64,000 bases of DNA, taken from contig CM055098.1 of the NCBI GenBank assembly GCA_029204225.1, positions 15,768,858-15,832,857 of the forward strand, written 5' to 3'. A program made the position numbers and the translations under genes. The DNA comes from Diphasiastrum complanatum (lineage: Eukaryota; Streptophyta; Lycopodiopsida; Lycopodiales; Lycopodiaceae). Positions 1-11,814 of this stretch are shown here, in pieces (the first letter of the stretch is position 1; each line of letters begins with the position of its first letter). The notes under the pieces are model-generated. The model was not told the origin of the DNA, did no database searches, and saw nothing but the letters and a program-made list of their open reading frames with translations.

Positions 1-99
1 TAAAGCATTACTATGAAATCATCGCTTAGGACACTTGAATTATGCATCTGTGTGGAACATGTCCAGACAATCCATGGTTCTGGATCTCGACTATCCTTC

Positions 100-1370
100 T
101 GGTAAGGTCGATCTCCTTGTCTGTCATAGCTGCATCTTTGGAAAGTAGACTAGGATTCTTTTTAGATCGAGTCATAGACATGCAGCAAAAGGTCTGTTAG
201 ATGTTGCTCATACAGATATGTGTGGACCTATGCAAACTCCTTCATTACTAGATGCAAGGTATTTTATTACCTTTATTGAAAAATTTTCCTGAAGAACAAC
301 TGTTTATTTTACTAAACAGAAATCAGAGGTTTTCATCAAATTCAGACAATTCAAAGAGCATGTTGAGAATCAAACTGACAAATGAATCAAAGCACTGCGG
401 TCAGATAATGGGGGAGAATACATCTCCACCAAATTCAAGGAGTATTGCCTTAACAACGGCATTGAGCAACAATACATTACCTCCTATTCGCCTCAATCAA
501 ATGGTCTTGTTGAGAGAAAATACAGAATCTTAGTTGAATCGACAAAGTGCATGTTATCACATGCGACACTTCCGAAGTCCTTCTAGGCTGAAGCTATTTC
601 AACAACAATCTATATTCAGAACAGATGTCCTACTAAAGCTCTCTTAGACAAAACACCATTCGAAGTTTGGACAGGTACCAAACCTTCTCTATCAAACTTA
701 CGAGTTTTTGGACGTACTGCTTTTGCACAGATACCTTGTGGTTTCAAGAAGAAGCTCGACTAGCTAGGATGTCATCTTCATCGAAGATCAGTTTCATGAC
801 CTCAAAGGAAAAAAGTAGTGCCCATATAGCCGACCTGTCAGATTCTCCTGACATATTGATCTTTTCCAGTTTCTCAGTCGATTATTCCCATTGAAATTCC
901 AAGCTCATCTACTCTCGACGAACAACATATTAACAGTGAATCAAAAGATGATGATGTTGCAATTCAGCAACTGTAGTATGATGGAAATGATCAATTTTCT
1001 CTATTACCCAGAAGATCTTCAAGAGCAAGCAGACCACCTAACTGGTATATCGACAAGTTTGCAATCTATCTTTTTTTGAACCGACGACTGTTGAAGAAGC
1101 ACTCAGTCAACCGGATTCAGATCTCTAGAAAGAAGCTATGGATAAAGAGTATTCGTCTCTTATCAAGAACCAAACGTGGATAGTTGTCTAATTACCTGCC
1201 AACAAAAATGTAGTTAATTACAAATGGATTTTCAAAGTCAAGTACAACGCAGAAGTATCAACAGGAGAAAAACACTACTTGTAGTCAGAGAATTTTCTCA
1301 GGTATACAACGTCGATTACACTGACACTTTCAATCCAGTAGTCAAGCATTCTTCTATTAGACTTTTGTCG
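100..1370 (+). mobile_element. Degraded Ty1/copia fragment (pre-integrase, integrase, start of RT)
   Basis: Pieces of a copia polyprotein can be read on the plus strand across several frames. In order they are: a pre-integrase tail leading into LLDVAHTDMCGP (about 200-240); an integrase core with LRSDNGGEY and SPQSNGLVERK (about 395-520); the integrase C-terminal part with IQNRCPTKALLDKTPFEVW (about 612-672); and the opening of the reverse transcriptase with KWIFKVKYNAE and the DYTDTFNPVVKHSS motif (about 1220-1360). Frameshifts and stops separate them, so no protein can be made. The fragment stops at about 1370, where a copia piece of the opposite orientation begins. It is a dead remnant. 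Confidence 0.8.
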
Positions 1371-1374
1371 TCAT

Positions 1375-1756
1375 TTGTCATTGCTCTCAGCCACACCGTT
1401 GTATTGTGCACGTGGTGTGTAGGATGCAGTCCTTCTATGAAGTATTTCATGTTCACTACAGAAATCAGCGAAGCGATTCGAGGTGTATTCTCCACCACAA
1501 TATGTTCTGATCTACTTCACTTTGTCTCATGTGCATCTTTCTGTCTAGTTCACATATTTGTGAACTTGTCAAATGCTTTTGATTTGTTGTGAATGAAGTA
1601 GACTCTGACAAATTTACTGTAATCGTCAAAGAAAGTGATGTAGTACTTCAAACCTCCTACTGAGATCACATCGAAAGGTCCGCAAATGTTCGAATGTATT
1701 AGCTCTAGAATCTTTGTTGTTCTATAGGAGTCTCTGGTGAAAAGAGTACGTGACAC
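1375..1756 (-). mobile_element. Ty1/copia integrase fragment, same family as the element at 6.5-9.7 kb
   Basis: The minus strand reads DSYRTTKILELIHSNICGPF and FDDYSKFVRVYF. These nearly match the integrase of the minus-strand copia element at 7783-8382 (DSYRTTKILELVHSDICGPF). The frame then breaks before the second half of the catalytic core. It lies head-on against the plus-strand copia fragment and is joined at its other end to a gypsy fragment, so at least two rearrangements have met here. Confidence 0.75.
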
Positions 1757-2405
1757 ACCAAATGTATATCGTGTGTTATTGGGCCGTCCACGGTTACGGG
1801 TTGCGCAAGTAATTCATAACTGGGGCACCGAAAAAAAAATTACTTTTGAGAATCGTGAGTGTGCAATCAAAGTTGATCCAATCACTTGGACTATTAAGCC
1901 AATAGTCCAAAAAGGGGATGATGATTCATCAATAACGGATCATATCTGTGATTGACAAGTGAAAACTCTGTGAGTTTATTATGACTCTCAAACTGATACC
2001 GTCAATTAGAACCAAGCTCTTGCAATAGTAGATTGTACAACAGGCTATATGTGTCAACAAGATAATCAATCTGAATTGAGCGAGATTCCTTTACTGGATC
2101 AAACTTTGGATACGTAGATCACTTTTACATTGAATATGATGAACTTAGCTTGGATATCAACAGATCCAATTCCAGATTCGATTGAAGATGAACTAATTCA
2201 TGTTAGTTACACATTGACTTACGATGAAGATGCAGAGCTTACAGATGAGCAGATTCTCAATCCAATGGATCCTACGAGATTTGGAGTTCAAGATATTCTT
2301 GATGAACCAACAGTAAAACCACCGAAAGTAGTTATATTGAAGGAAGGAAAAGCTGCAGGACCAATGATGAGGGGAAAGCTAAGCAACACTATAATACGGT
2401 CCTGA
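1741..2405 (+). mobile_element. Ty3/gypsy protease-end and linker fragment
   Basis: The reading frame from 1737 carries YRVLLGRPRLRVAQVIHNWG followed by ITFENRECAI, the end of a retroviral-type aspartic protease domain of Ty3/gypsy elements. A near-identical block lies at 59530-59620. A second frame (2130-2405) is acidic, with a PDSIEDELIHVSYTL stretch, and fits the linker before the reverse transcriptase, although I cannot place it in a named domain. The catalytic Asp motif is absent and no RT follows. It is a truncated remnant. Confidence 0.65.
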
Positions 2406-2409
2406 AATG

Positions 2410-2746
2410 GGATAAATCATCTCGAAAAGTATGCGTGTTCTGGAGTTCTTCGCGACTAATTATTTGTCCGATAATTTTCAATGTTTAATTGTTTGGCTAT
2501 GTAATCATTATAGTACTGACGATTTCAAAGTTAGTTACTATAAGATCAAACGTAATTTCCATCACTATTGTTTTGTTTGAAATTGATAGGCGTAGTCATG
2601 CATTGTGAAAGAGGGAAGATAGTTTATTTCGCCATGCACGAAAAGTTTTCTTTCTAGACATTTGTTTCTTTTCGAGCTAGACCTATCTTCACAACACCAC
2701 TTTCCGACATAACCTGCAATAGAAATGCAAATTACTAAGCCACCCA
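2410..2746. other. Non-coding, nothing recognised
   Basis: AT-rich sequence with no reading frame of known family. It probably belongs to the decayed retrotransposon to its right, whose leader would lie here. Confidence 0.4.
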
Positions 2747-3060
2747 CTCTGATACTATGTCGAAAAATGGTAGGATAGCAGCGAAAGTCTTATAGCAGAT
2801 GGATGGTTTGTGGATCGGTAGTGCAGCAGTTAACAACAAATGATAATCAAGATGGAAAGCTGAGTAGCAATAGAAATGAACGAAGCAGTAGTGAGACAAA
2901 ACTTGCACTCTGATTGAAAATAAAAATTGAGTACAAGAGCTTGAAGCAGTGCAAGATAGTAAGCGCAAAAATGCTTCAGCTGATTTGAATGATTGTCTAA
3001 CTGCAAATCGTTATTTAACTAGAATACAGCCTCACCAATTTGGCAAGAGTGCTAACGCTA
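2747..3060 (-). mobile_element. Probable LTR edge with decayed primer-binding site
   Basis: CTCTGATACTA at 2747-2757 differs by one base from the reverse complement of the initiator-tRNA primer site seen at five other places here. It is followed directly by TGTCGAAAAATGG, a plausible LTR terminus beginning with TG. Orientation would be minus, with the LTR lying to the right. The far LTR end cannot be defined and no gag is readable to the left. Weak call. Confidence 0.35.
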
Positions 3061-3194
3061 TACATTGATGATTTTATGTCAGTGCTCAGTGCATTGTGAG
3101 CGTAAAATTTTAGCTACTTAATAAACTGCAGCCGTTATGCATTAGATGGCCGTCTTCTATAAATGTATGTACAAATTAGGTGGACTGTCAGAGA

Positions 3195-3765
3195 TGTACT
3201 TGAGGTCATCTGAAAGTTCATGGATCGACTTTTCCCTGATAAAGAAGAAGTTGACGAGGTCGAGTTAGTTGGTAGTTGGTGAAAAGTCGGTGACATCGGG
3301 TAAGTTGTCGAAGTCGGACATGTCGACGAATTTGGTTGATGGAGATGAATTCGGTTGATGGAGTTAGTGTTGAAATGTCGATGAATTCGGTTGATGGGTA
3401 TATACATGAGAAGTCAAAGTTGATGGAATGAAGTAAGTTGGGTACTTCGAACACTTCGATGTCGGGTACCTTGATGAGGTAAATTGAGTATATACATTGA
3501 GAAGTCGAAGTTGATGTAGTCAATGACTTTCATATTGGGTAAGTTGATGTTGTATATATCAGATGAGTATACACAGGAGAATTCAATGACTTCGATGTCG
3601 GACACTTCAGAGGTTACCATTTGATTATACACATGGAGAAGTCGAAGTCGATGACTTCGATGTTGATGAAGTCGGTTGAATATATACATGGGAGAAGTCG
3701 AAGTCGATGAAGTCGGACTTCGGACACTTCGATGACTTCGAAGTCGATGGAGTCAACTTCAACTG
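3195..3765. repeat. Degenerate tandem repeat built on GAAGTCGA / ACTTCGATG
   Basis: For about 570 bases the sequence cycles through variants of GAAGTCGAAGTTGATG, GACTTCGATG, GTCGGTTGA and TATATACATGAGAAGTC, with spacing varying from about 10 to 70 bases. Higher-order units can be seen: TATACAT(G)GAGAAGTCGAAGT recurs at about 3400, 3490, 3630 and 3685. Open frames across it are by-products of the repeat. A short stretch of the same flavour occurs at 43880-44010. Confidence 0.75.
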
Positions 3766-4498
3766 AATCTTTCAGGATGCTCATTACTCAATGGATTTGG
3801 TCCTGGGCATTGAAACCCAACAAAAATGTCTTTAAGCCATATATTGACACTTCCATTGAGCTATACTGGACTAATTATGGCTATCTCCTAGAGTCTATCC
3901 GAGATACCACCATCCATGCGGCTGCGCAGCTTCTGAACAACTTTCTGATGGTTGGCAATCTCAGAAAGGAGCGCATTTTCTCACAAATCTTGCACTGCAT
4001 CGTTGAGTCAAACTACAAGAGACTTATCGAGTTTCACTGGCAGGATTTCGAAGCCGATTCGATAAGTTCAAACTCACAACATCGACCGAATTGGCCAAGG
4101 CCAAAGGAATAATCAAAGATTATGAGAAAGCAGCTGCTCAGGTCTTAAAATTGAACCCTTAGATCACCGTTTCGGTTATGCCTCAATTCTCGCCTCAATA
4201 ATAGGATCGGGGAGGAATGGATGCTGGAATGGATCAAGGAGGAGATGGAGATACTACAGAAGGAATACCAGATGCACCGTCCAAAGAAGTAGGTCCATCT
4301 ACTTCAAGGACCATGCCATTATTTCAAAAATCGATTACTATCGAGGAACAAATTCAGACTTTCTTGCAGCACCATCCACATGAATCCTTGAGGGGTGGTT
4401 GGGTGATAAAGTTCAAAATCCGGCAAGGAATTGGACAAGCTACCAGCATTGGGAGAGCAATCGGCTTGGCGCACGATTATTTTTTAAAAGACTCATGA
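3732..4498 (+). other. Two unassigned open frames, possibly gypsy gag remnant
   Basis: Frames 3732-4112 (126 codons) and 4217-4498 (93 codons) lie in the same direction, just after the tandem repeat. The first contains a hydrophilic stretch and SILHC-like helical segments. The second has an acidic, Gln-rich N-terminus and an FLQHHPHESLRGGW stretch. Between them the sequence continues as ELAKAKGIIKDYEKAAAQV with stops. I do not recognise a family. Surrounding retroelement debris makes a gag or leader remnant plausible, but this is only an inference. Confidence 0.25.
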
Positions 4499-4499
4499 A

Positions 4500-6495
4500 T
4501 CTATAAGGAGTTACGTAACAAGCCTTCACCAATTGCGAGTCGATCCATACTATGTGCCAATGCCGCGACGCAACAAGTGGAAGGAGTTGGGAATTCTAGT
4601 GAAACAAGTCAGCATTTACACCCCCAACTGGCCAATTATCTATCAAAAGTACAATTGGCAATCTCAGTTGATTTCAACCGAGCACTCTAGTTTCATGCAA
4701 TAGAATATCACCAACTGTTAGGAAATCTATGCTTGTGGATTCAAGTATGTATACAAGAAGCCTTTGCATCTTTTTAGTGCTTAAAGGACAATGATACGAA
4801 ATGTTATGCTTCTAAGCTATGGATAGATTGTTCTTAAGAGACAAATAGGCTGGGCTCTAAACAAATTTTTTGCTCTCTTAAGATTATGTTGCTCGAAAAT
4901 CTAGTAATGAGATAGGTATTTAGTAGACAATATGCAATGATGGATCAATCATTAGACTTGCCATACTTACATATGCATAAAGAGAAACTTGATTACAAGT
5001 ATGTATGCAACAAGGTTCTCAATGCTCATATAACATAAACCATTGCATTTACTTCACACAATAAGGCCATAAAACCAAAGACTGTTTTTGCTTTAATTCT
5101 TTTTGAACCAATACGTACGTTGGGTAATGTCTTTATAAATTAGGTTCTTAACCAAAATATTCTTGTAAGCACATGTCTTTGGCCAAGAATAATGACATTC
5201 AGGATTGGAATGACAAGGATTTGCCCTCATCTTATTGTAAAGGGTTTTGGTTATATTTTATGATTGATGGATGAGGACACATGCATAGTATAACTTGTTT
5301 TTAGTACACGATTAGGTTTTACGTACCATAAAGTAGGAATATAGCTTTTATACTCTTGGAAAGCATGGATATGCTCAAGAGGCACGACACAGGTACATTA
5401 CCTGTTATTCAATATACAATAGGTAGAAGGATATTTATGGCATGGATTTGCCCTTATACATTCGTACGGGTCCAAGCTTTCCCTCTTTTGCTATGTGCAA
5501 TTTGATAAATACAATTAGCTTTCAATACATAACGAACGTTGTAAAATAATAGATAAGGACCGATACCAATATACTAATCAGAATGGCGGAAGCCCTGATA
5601 TAGTAAAATTAGAGTTTGGCCATTTTCGCTAGAAAGCCCTTGCTTGGGAAGACTGGACTATATATTTTAAATTAGAATCACGTTGTTAAGTGGGTGAACT
5701 TATTTTGTGCATGAACACCAACTGACATTCAGCTTTGACACATGTCTTCCTCACTGTGCTAACTTGCGTAGTTTGGTGGTGGGATGGTGACAAGTACCAA
5801 TTGGATGTACTGTAAAAACTTTTCAGCTATGTTTTTCCTTGTTGGTTTATGAATAAAGGATCTAAAAGATTTAGTATTGACTTGTCAACAAAAATTTTGT
5901 CTCTGTTACCCCTTTGCTACCGCTCCATCACTCTTGGCTTTATTCTCGTTACAATGTCTCTTCACAAACAAGAATGTGTATTGACCTTATGCTCTGAACT
6001 ATATTGGAGATAGACATACCTACTCGATAAAAAAAACAAGTATAAGTGCTAGATCATGTAAGAAACGATACTTTCTGCAAGTTCAAATCCAGGTACTTTT
6101 CTTCTCAAAAAGGTTTTGACCAATATCAACATCAATTAAACAAGTTTTTGGAACATATAAATAGACAATTTCTGACTTTGTTCGAGTTGGGGAACATAAA
6201 GCCTAAACCACAACATCAGATGGGAGAGGACTGCCTACCCAACCATCTATCTACAAAGATCCATTTCCATTATCAAATGGATGCAAAATTGCTAAAAATG
6301 GTTAGATGACTATCAAATTCAATAGGCATTTTGCAAGGAAAAGAACTCATACAAGAAATTGTCGCATGGTGCCTATAGCCACGAGCCTAAACCTTGTACA
6401 TACAAATTACAACAAAATATAATCACTATGCATACCTGTTTCTTCAAGTGAAATGTCGTCATTGTTAAAAATGTGTATTTAAGGACCTTGAACTA
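4500..6495. other. AT-rich non-coding stretch, nothing recognised
   Basis: No frame of known family, no clear repeat and no splice-supported exon was seen on either strand. The short open frame at 6046-6309 has no recognisable domain and looks like chance. Confidence 0.5.
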
Positions 6496-6763
6496 CGATA
6501 TTTGTACTTTTGGGTACTTGTATGATCTTTGCTGGTACTTTTTGGAGTGTGAGGGCAGAGAAAGTTTCGTTTCCGTCGTCTGAATTTCTCGTGCTGGACC
6601 GCAAAAGGTTCTCGTTCGCGAATCTTTTCGTCAAGTGTATTGCAAAGGTATTGTCCATCTACAAGACCAAAGGCTCGTTCCTTGTTCCGATGGAGGTGGT
6701 CTACAACATCTTCTTTTCAATTAGATCCCTGATCAAGTGATATTTGATCGCAATGTGTTTTGT

Positions 6764-7147
6764 TCAGGAATGGAACACAGGATCTTTCGTCAGGTGGTGT
6801 ATTGCAGAGGTGTTGTCCATCTGCAAGACCAGAGGTTCGTTCCTCTGTTCTATCTCTTTCTCAATCTTCGGACAATCATCACTTGTCAACATTGTCCCTG
6901 CGAGCATTGGAGTATTCGCTCCTTTGCAGTTCAGCATCCCAAAATCCTCTAGGATCTTCTGGGTGTATCTGGACTGGTGAAGGTATAGCTTACCTCCCTC
7001 ATAGTCCCTTTTAATTTGCAAGCCTAGGTAACACCTGGCTTCTCCCGGATCCACAATCTTGAAATGTTTCAAGATGTCTGTCTTCACTTCAACAATTAGC
7101 TGCTCACTCCTGCAAAGTATCAGAGTGTCGTCCACATACATAGCCAC
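6764..7147 (-). pseudogene. copia RT fragment fused to RNase H scrap (element A)
   Basis: The frame shows the RT catalytic box AMYVDDTLILC and the following YLGLQIKRDYEGGKLYLHQS. At MLTSDDCPKIEKEIEQRNEPL it jumps to MDNTSAIHHLTKDP, which in copy B belongs to the end of RNase H. Everything between is deleted. Copy B at 11294-11770 shows what is missing. Confidence 0.75.
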
Positions 7148-7190
7148 AATGATGATCTACCCATCTGTAACTCTGACATATACATTGGAA

Positions 7191-8654
7191 TCAGCCAACA
7201 GAGGCGATGACTCGAAAATCTTCGTTTCCATGTTTGTCCTCTGCTCCCTCTGTCACTTGCGATAGGTCATAGTACTGTCTCTCCAGAACTTCATAGCTGA
7301 CATGATCGTCATTGGCCATTATTCTGCTCTCATCAAATCTGACATCTCTCACTGTTTTCACAGTGTTTGTGTCTGGCATGTAGACTCTGTAGTATGACGA
7401 ATTGTTGTCATAACCTACCAAAAATTTCTGATTGGCTTTCTCATCAAGCTTCTTTCGAAGCTTATTAGGAATATGTGCATAAGTTGCACAACCAAAGATT
7501 CTGACGTGAGACAGGTTGGGCTTTCTACCCCACCATAGCTCATGTGGTATCGTATGAGGGACACCAGATTTACCTGTCCTGTTCTGGATGTATGCAGCTG
7601 TAGCTACTGCTTCAGCCCACAATACCCTTGGAGCCTTCGAGTAGGCCATTATGCATCTGGCTGCTTCCATCAGGGTCCTTTTCTTTTGTTCAGCAACACC
7701 ATTGTACTGCGGTGTGTAGGCTGCAGTCCATGCCACGATCATTGCAGAAATCAGTAAAGCGATTCGAGATGTATTCACCACCTCAATTTGTTCTGGTCTG
7801 TTTCACTTTGATGTCTGTACATCTTTCAGTCCAATTCACATATTCTGTGGATTTATCAAGTACTTCAGATTTATTCCGATTAAAATACACTCTCGCAAAT
7901 TTACTATAGTCATCAATGAAGGCTAAATACTTTGAGCCTCCTACTGAGATCACATTGAATGGTCCGCAAATGTCAGAATGCACTAACTCTAGAATCTTAG
8001 TCGTTCTGTAGGAGTCTTTGATGAATGGAGTGCATGACATCTTGCCCTTCAAACATGCATCACAGGTTGTCGAACTGGTTGCATTCGAGATGTTGACTCC
8101 TATCATCGCTCCATGATGGATTGCTTGGCAAAGTGCCATTGAGTTCATGTGGCAGAGTCTTCTGTGCCACAGAGTGTCTGGTTGGTCATCATGAGTCTGA
8201 TGCACCTGATCTGTAGGTAGGCGTACCTTCAGATGATATAGGTTTCCTTTCCTTCTGCCTTGAGCAATCAGAGTACTAGTACTGGCATCAATCACGTTGC
8301 ATGCTTCGTCAGAAAACGTCACACGCATCTTTGCATCTACTATTCTTGCTACAGAGAGCAAGTCTTGTTGCAGAGTAGGCACAAACAGAATGTCTTCGAG
8401 TCATTTGTCTCTGCCGTTGGTGTTGAGCCACAGTGAACCAATACCATTTACGTGATGCCTAATTCATCTCGAAAAACTATGAATCTTGAAGGATTTGCAC
8501 TTATGAGATCAGACATTATTCGTCTTGATGTCACGAAGTGTGAGGTGGCTCCTGAGTCTAGGATCACCTCATGTGTATCAGATGTTGATGCTGCACACAC
8601 ATCTTCATAGATGTAGGCAGTCGAACAGTTTCTGTTCGTTCTTTCTTCGCCCAT
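7191..8654 (-). pseudogene. copia protease, pre-integrase and integrase (element A)
   Basis: Frame 8654-8448 has the protease active-site motif VILDSGATSHFV. Frame 8382-7783 has the pre-integrase zinc-binding stretch (LWHRRLCHMNS ... CDACLKGKMS) and the first integrase Asp region (HSDICGPF, FIDDYSKFARVYF). Frame 7781-7191 carries YTPQYNGVAEQKKRTLMEAAR with the catalytic Glu, and the C-terminal RNRTGK...WWGRKPNLSHVRIFGC segment. The stretch normally holding the second catalytic Asp (DNGGEF-like) falls on the frame break near 7782. The integrase is therefore broken. Confidence 0.8.
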
Positions 8655-8702
8655 CTTCGAGCTGTCAAGCTCCTCGACATAGGATGAACTGTTGTTGTTC
8701 TC

Positions 8703-9491
8703 CTATCTGTTATGTGTTGTTTTGTTCCTCGGGTTCTGGCGGCAATCCACAACTGCGTGACCCTTCTTGTGGCAATGGAGACATTCAATTTTGGGATTGA
8801 GCCAACATGTATCAATTGTATGCCCGTCTCTTCTGCATCTCACACAAGTCTTCTTGTCTGCACCTTGTTGCTTGGACCTCCCTTTGCTCTTCCAGTTTCC
8901 CTTGCTGGTCCCCTCTGCTTGCTGATCACGACCCTGTCTCTGATTGGACTCCCTCTTAGGCTTAAGTTGTTTCTTGGATTTTTCTTTGTTGCCGTAGAGG
9001 GCCTGGTCAGAACCATCCTTGTGATCAAGATGTTCTCTGGCCTCGACTTCTTCTCGAATATCGACAATTGTCTTTTCGAGGTTCATGGTAGGATATTTCG
9101 CGAGCAAGGTCCTCGTTGTCTGGAATGATCTGAGTAAGTCCCTCAATGCATACGTTAGCTACTTCTCAGCTGACACAACGTTCTCTGCTCCAGAGTTATG
9201 TAGTGACAGAAACAAATCCTTCATTTTTCTTACAAAAGAAATAACAAATTTTCCATCCCATTGTAGATTCGTCAGCTGATCTTCCAACATCATAATTTGA
9301 CTTATTGATTTCGTCTGAAATCTGGTGAGCAATGCATCCCACATCCCCTTAGCTTTGGAGAGTGTAGCCAGTTCAAGTGTGAGACTATCTTCGATAGAAG
9401 ATGATAGCAAGGCAACTGCCTTGTCATTTTTCTTCCTCCACTCGCGTAGCTCCTTGCCTGATGTCATAGACATCTCTTCTGTGCCATCCAC
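8703..9491 (-). pseudogene. copia gag with two CCHC zinc knuckles (element A)
   Basis: Frame 9491-9159 is a UBN2-type copia capsid piece (LSKAKGMWDALLTRFQ, MMLEDQLTNLQWDG). A frame change follows, then 9146-8703, which holds a basic Lys/Gln-rich linker and two adjacent knuckles, CVRCRRDGHTIDTCW and CLHCHKKGHAVVDC, both C-x2-C-x4-H-x4-C. This protein would package element RNA in cytoplasmic particles. The frame break makes it non-functional. Confidence 0.75.
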
Positions 9492-9718
9492 CCAGGGAAA
9501 GAGTCCTTCGCCCTAGTATGAGTGATATCTTAGCTTTCCAAGCTAGAAAGTTAGATCCTGAAGAATCAAGAATTGTGCAGATCTTGCTCTACGTGCTGCT
9601 GATTGAAGCCATTGTTTCTTGAAGTCTGTTCTCTTGTTGATGATTGTTTGTCTGAATGCTTAACCTCCTGGATCTGACGACTTCTTGGCTATTCAGATTA
9701 TGACAATAAGTAAGTAGA

Positions 9719-9729
9719 CTCTGATACCA
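9719..9729 (-). promoter_or_regulatory. Primer-binding site for initiator tRNA-Met
   Basis: On the minus strand TGGTATCAGAG follows the LTR end with one base between. This is the usual plant retrotransposon complement to the 3' end of tRNA-iMet, and it marks where minus-strand DNA synthesis would start for element A. Confidence 0.85.
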
Positions 9730-9730
9730 C

Positions 9731-10391
9731 TGATGACAAGTGTTGCAGTCGCAAAACAGTTGCGAAAGCAAAACAATGCGTTTCGGATGGAGTTCAGATG
9801 CGGTCACTGGACACTGCCAGCTGAATTACTCCTACAGTCCTCCAAAATGTAGTCAGACACTGTTGATCTACGTTTTGTAAATTAATGCAGCATCCAACAA
9901 GCTCAACCAATATGCGGAATAAAAAAAAATGAATGGGGAGATCAGACACACGAATAACAGCAGAAACATTTGCATTCAAGATCATACATCATAAAATTGA
10001 CATGTGCACAATTGCTAAAAAATCATCTATTGATTTTTTTCTGATTCTTCAAGCACTGCATGCAGATCCACACAATGCATTGGCGTGAGAGAAACACACT
10101 TCTCTCACGAGTGGATGTCTCGCTTACTAGCGGACCTGTGGATCACTATGGATCCTGCTCATAGAACTCGTCTCGCATGTAGGCGGACTTCTTGTCTGTA
10201 TTTCATCTTGATTGATTACTAGCATCAGACTACTTCATGTGTATGTATCAAAAAAATGTCATCCAGTAAGTATATAGTCGCTCTATGTAACTTTAAGATT
10301 AGAGTGATTAAACATCTACAACTAATCAAAAAATTACAAGAGTGCCAGATTAGCCACGACCTAGAGTGTATCTGTTGACGTCATGCCATCA
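9731..10391 (-). mobile_element. Copia LTR shared by copies A and B
   Basis: The segment starts TGATGACA and ends TGCCATCA on the plus strand, giving matching inverted ends with the TG...CA rule. To the left lies the primer site and gag of copy A. To the right lies the 3' untranslated part and pol end of copy B in the same orientation. It therefore serves at once as 5' LTR of A and 3' LTR of B. Length is about 661 bases. No second copy of this LTR was found in the window, so the ends rest on the terminal motif and the primer site. Confidence 0.65.
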
Positions 10392-11770
10392 GATTAGATA
10401 TCTGTACTTTTGGGTACTTGTATGATCTTTGCTGGTACTCTTTGGAGCGTGAGGGCAGAGAAAGTTTCGTTTCCGTCATCTGACTTTCTCGTGCTGGACT
10501 GCAAAAGATTCTTGTTCACGAATCTTTTGTGTTTGTGTCTTTTTTGTCAGGTGTTCGCGAAACTTTCGTGCTTTGTGTCTCTTGACTTTCGTGTTCGCGA
10601 ACATCCTCGTCAGGCAGAGGGCTGAAAGCTAGCAAGATTTTGTAATTAAAAACTTATAGTCTCTTCAGCTCCCTCTCAAAGCATGATAACTTTACGATCT
10701 CGAGACTGCTGCTCTGTCTCTCAAAGAGTCCTTTGTCCAGGGCTTTGGTGAAGATGGCAGCAACCATGTCTTTCGTTCCAATGAAGGTGGTATGCATCAT
10801 CTTCTTTTCAATTAGATCCCTGATCAAGTGATACTTGATCACAATGTGTTTTGTTCTATGATGGAACATAGGATCTTTCGTCAGGTGTATTACAGAGGTG
10901 TTGTCCATCTACAAGACCAGAGGCTCGTTACTTGTTTCGCCCAATTCGTCCAGAAACTGCCTTAGCCAGATTATCTCATTGGGCATCTTTGCTGCTGCAA
11001 TGTACTTTGCTTCACAGGATGACTAGGCCACAATGGTCTGCTTCTTGCTGACCCAGAGAACTGCTGCTCCTGATGCGATGGTGCATCCTCCTAAGACGCT
11101 TTTACAATCGTCCTTGAGAGATGCCCAGCTAGCATTGACATAGGAAAGTATCCTAAAACCTGCATCACGACAATAACGCAAGCCATAATCCCTCGTTAAT
11201 GGAAGATATTGCAAAATGCGTTTCACAATCTTCCAATGTGTCGAGCCTAGATTCATACAGAATTAGATCATCATGAATATCACATAAGAAATATCAGGAC
11301 GTGTGTTGTCTATAAGGTACATCAGTGATCCTATCAGCTTCCTCTAAGGTGTGAGCTGCACTTGTCAGCACCGTCCCTGCGAGCATTGGAGTATTCGCTC
11401 CTTTACAGTTCAGCATCCCAAAATCCTCTAGGATTTTCTGGGTGTATTTGGACTGTTGAAGGTATAGCTCACGTCCCTCATAGTCCCTTTCAATTTGCAA
11501 GCCTAGGTAACACCTGGCTTCTCCCAGATCCACAATCTCGAAATGTTTCAAGATGTCCATCTTCACTTCAGCAATTAGCTGCTCACTCCTGCAAAGTATC
11601 AGAGTGTTGTCCACATACACAGCCACAATGATGATCTGCCCATATGTAACTCTGACATATACATTGGAATCAGCCAACAGAGGCTTGAATCCCAATGATT
11701 TCAAGACTTGATATTTCTTCTTGTACCATTGTCGGGCTGATTGTTTCAGACTGTAGATACTTCTATGCAT
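10392..11770 (-). mobile_element. Ty1/copia element B, 3' half of pol
   Basis: Minus-strand frames give the RT from SIYSLKQSARQWYKK through VYVDNTLILC (11770-11294), then RNase H (11256-11023, SYVNASWASLKDDCKSVLGG), then the pol C-terminus (10908-10654, MDNTSVIHLTKDP ... FTKALDKGLF). The RT box is VDN rather than VDD. Frame breaks separate the three parts. The element is cut at 11770, so gag, protease and integrase are missing. Positions 10400-10540 match 6505-6640 next to element A, confirming one family. Confidence 0.8.
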
Positions 11771-11814
11771 TCTTGCTGCTACAACAAATCTTGAAGTATA
11801 CTAGATGGATGTAC

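Larger units (their letters stand above)
6498..9730 (-). mobile_element. Ty1/copia element A, internally deleted
   Basis: Read on the minus strand, this is an ordered copia internal region: primer site (9719-9729), gag, two zinc knuckles, protease, pre-integrase, integrase, then an incomplete RT and RNase H. It has lost the first half of the reverse transcriptase: the integrase tail at 7191 jumps straight to the RT segment at 7190-7147. Most of RNase H is also missing, and there is no 3' LTR on the left; similarity to the downstream part of copy B ends at about 6498. Stops and frameshifts occur between most domains, so it is non-autonomous and dead. Confidence 0.85.

Noticed and set aside
3195-3765. 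CRISPR-like array
   Set aside because: Units are irregular in length and sequence, there are no unique spacers, and the genome is eukaryotic.
6046-6309. 87-codon plus-strand frame
   Set aside because: No domain and no supporting context in an AT-rich non-coding stretch.
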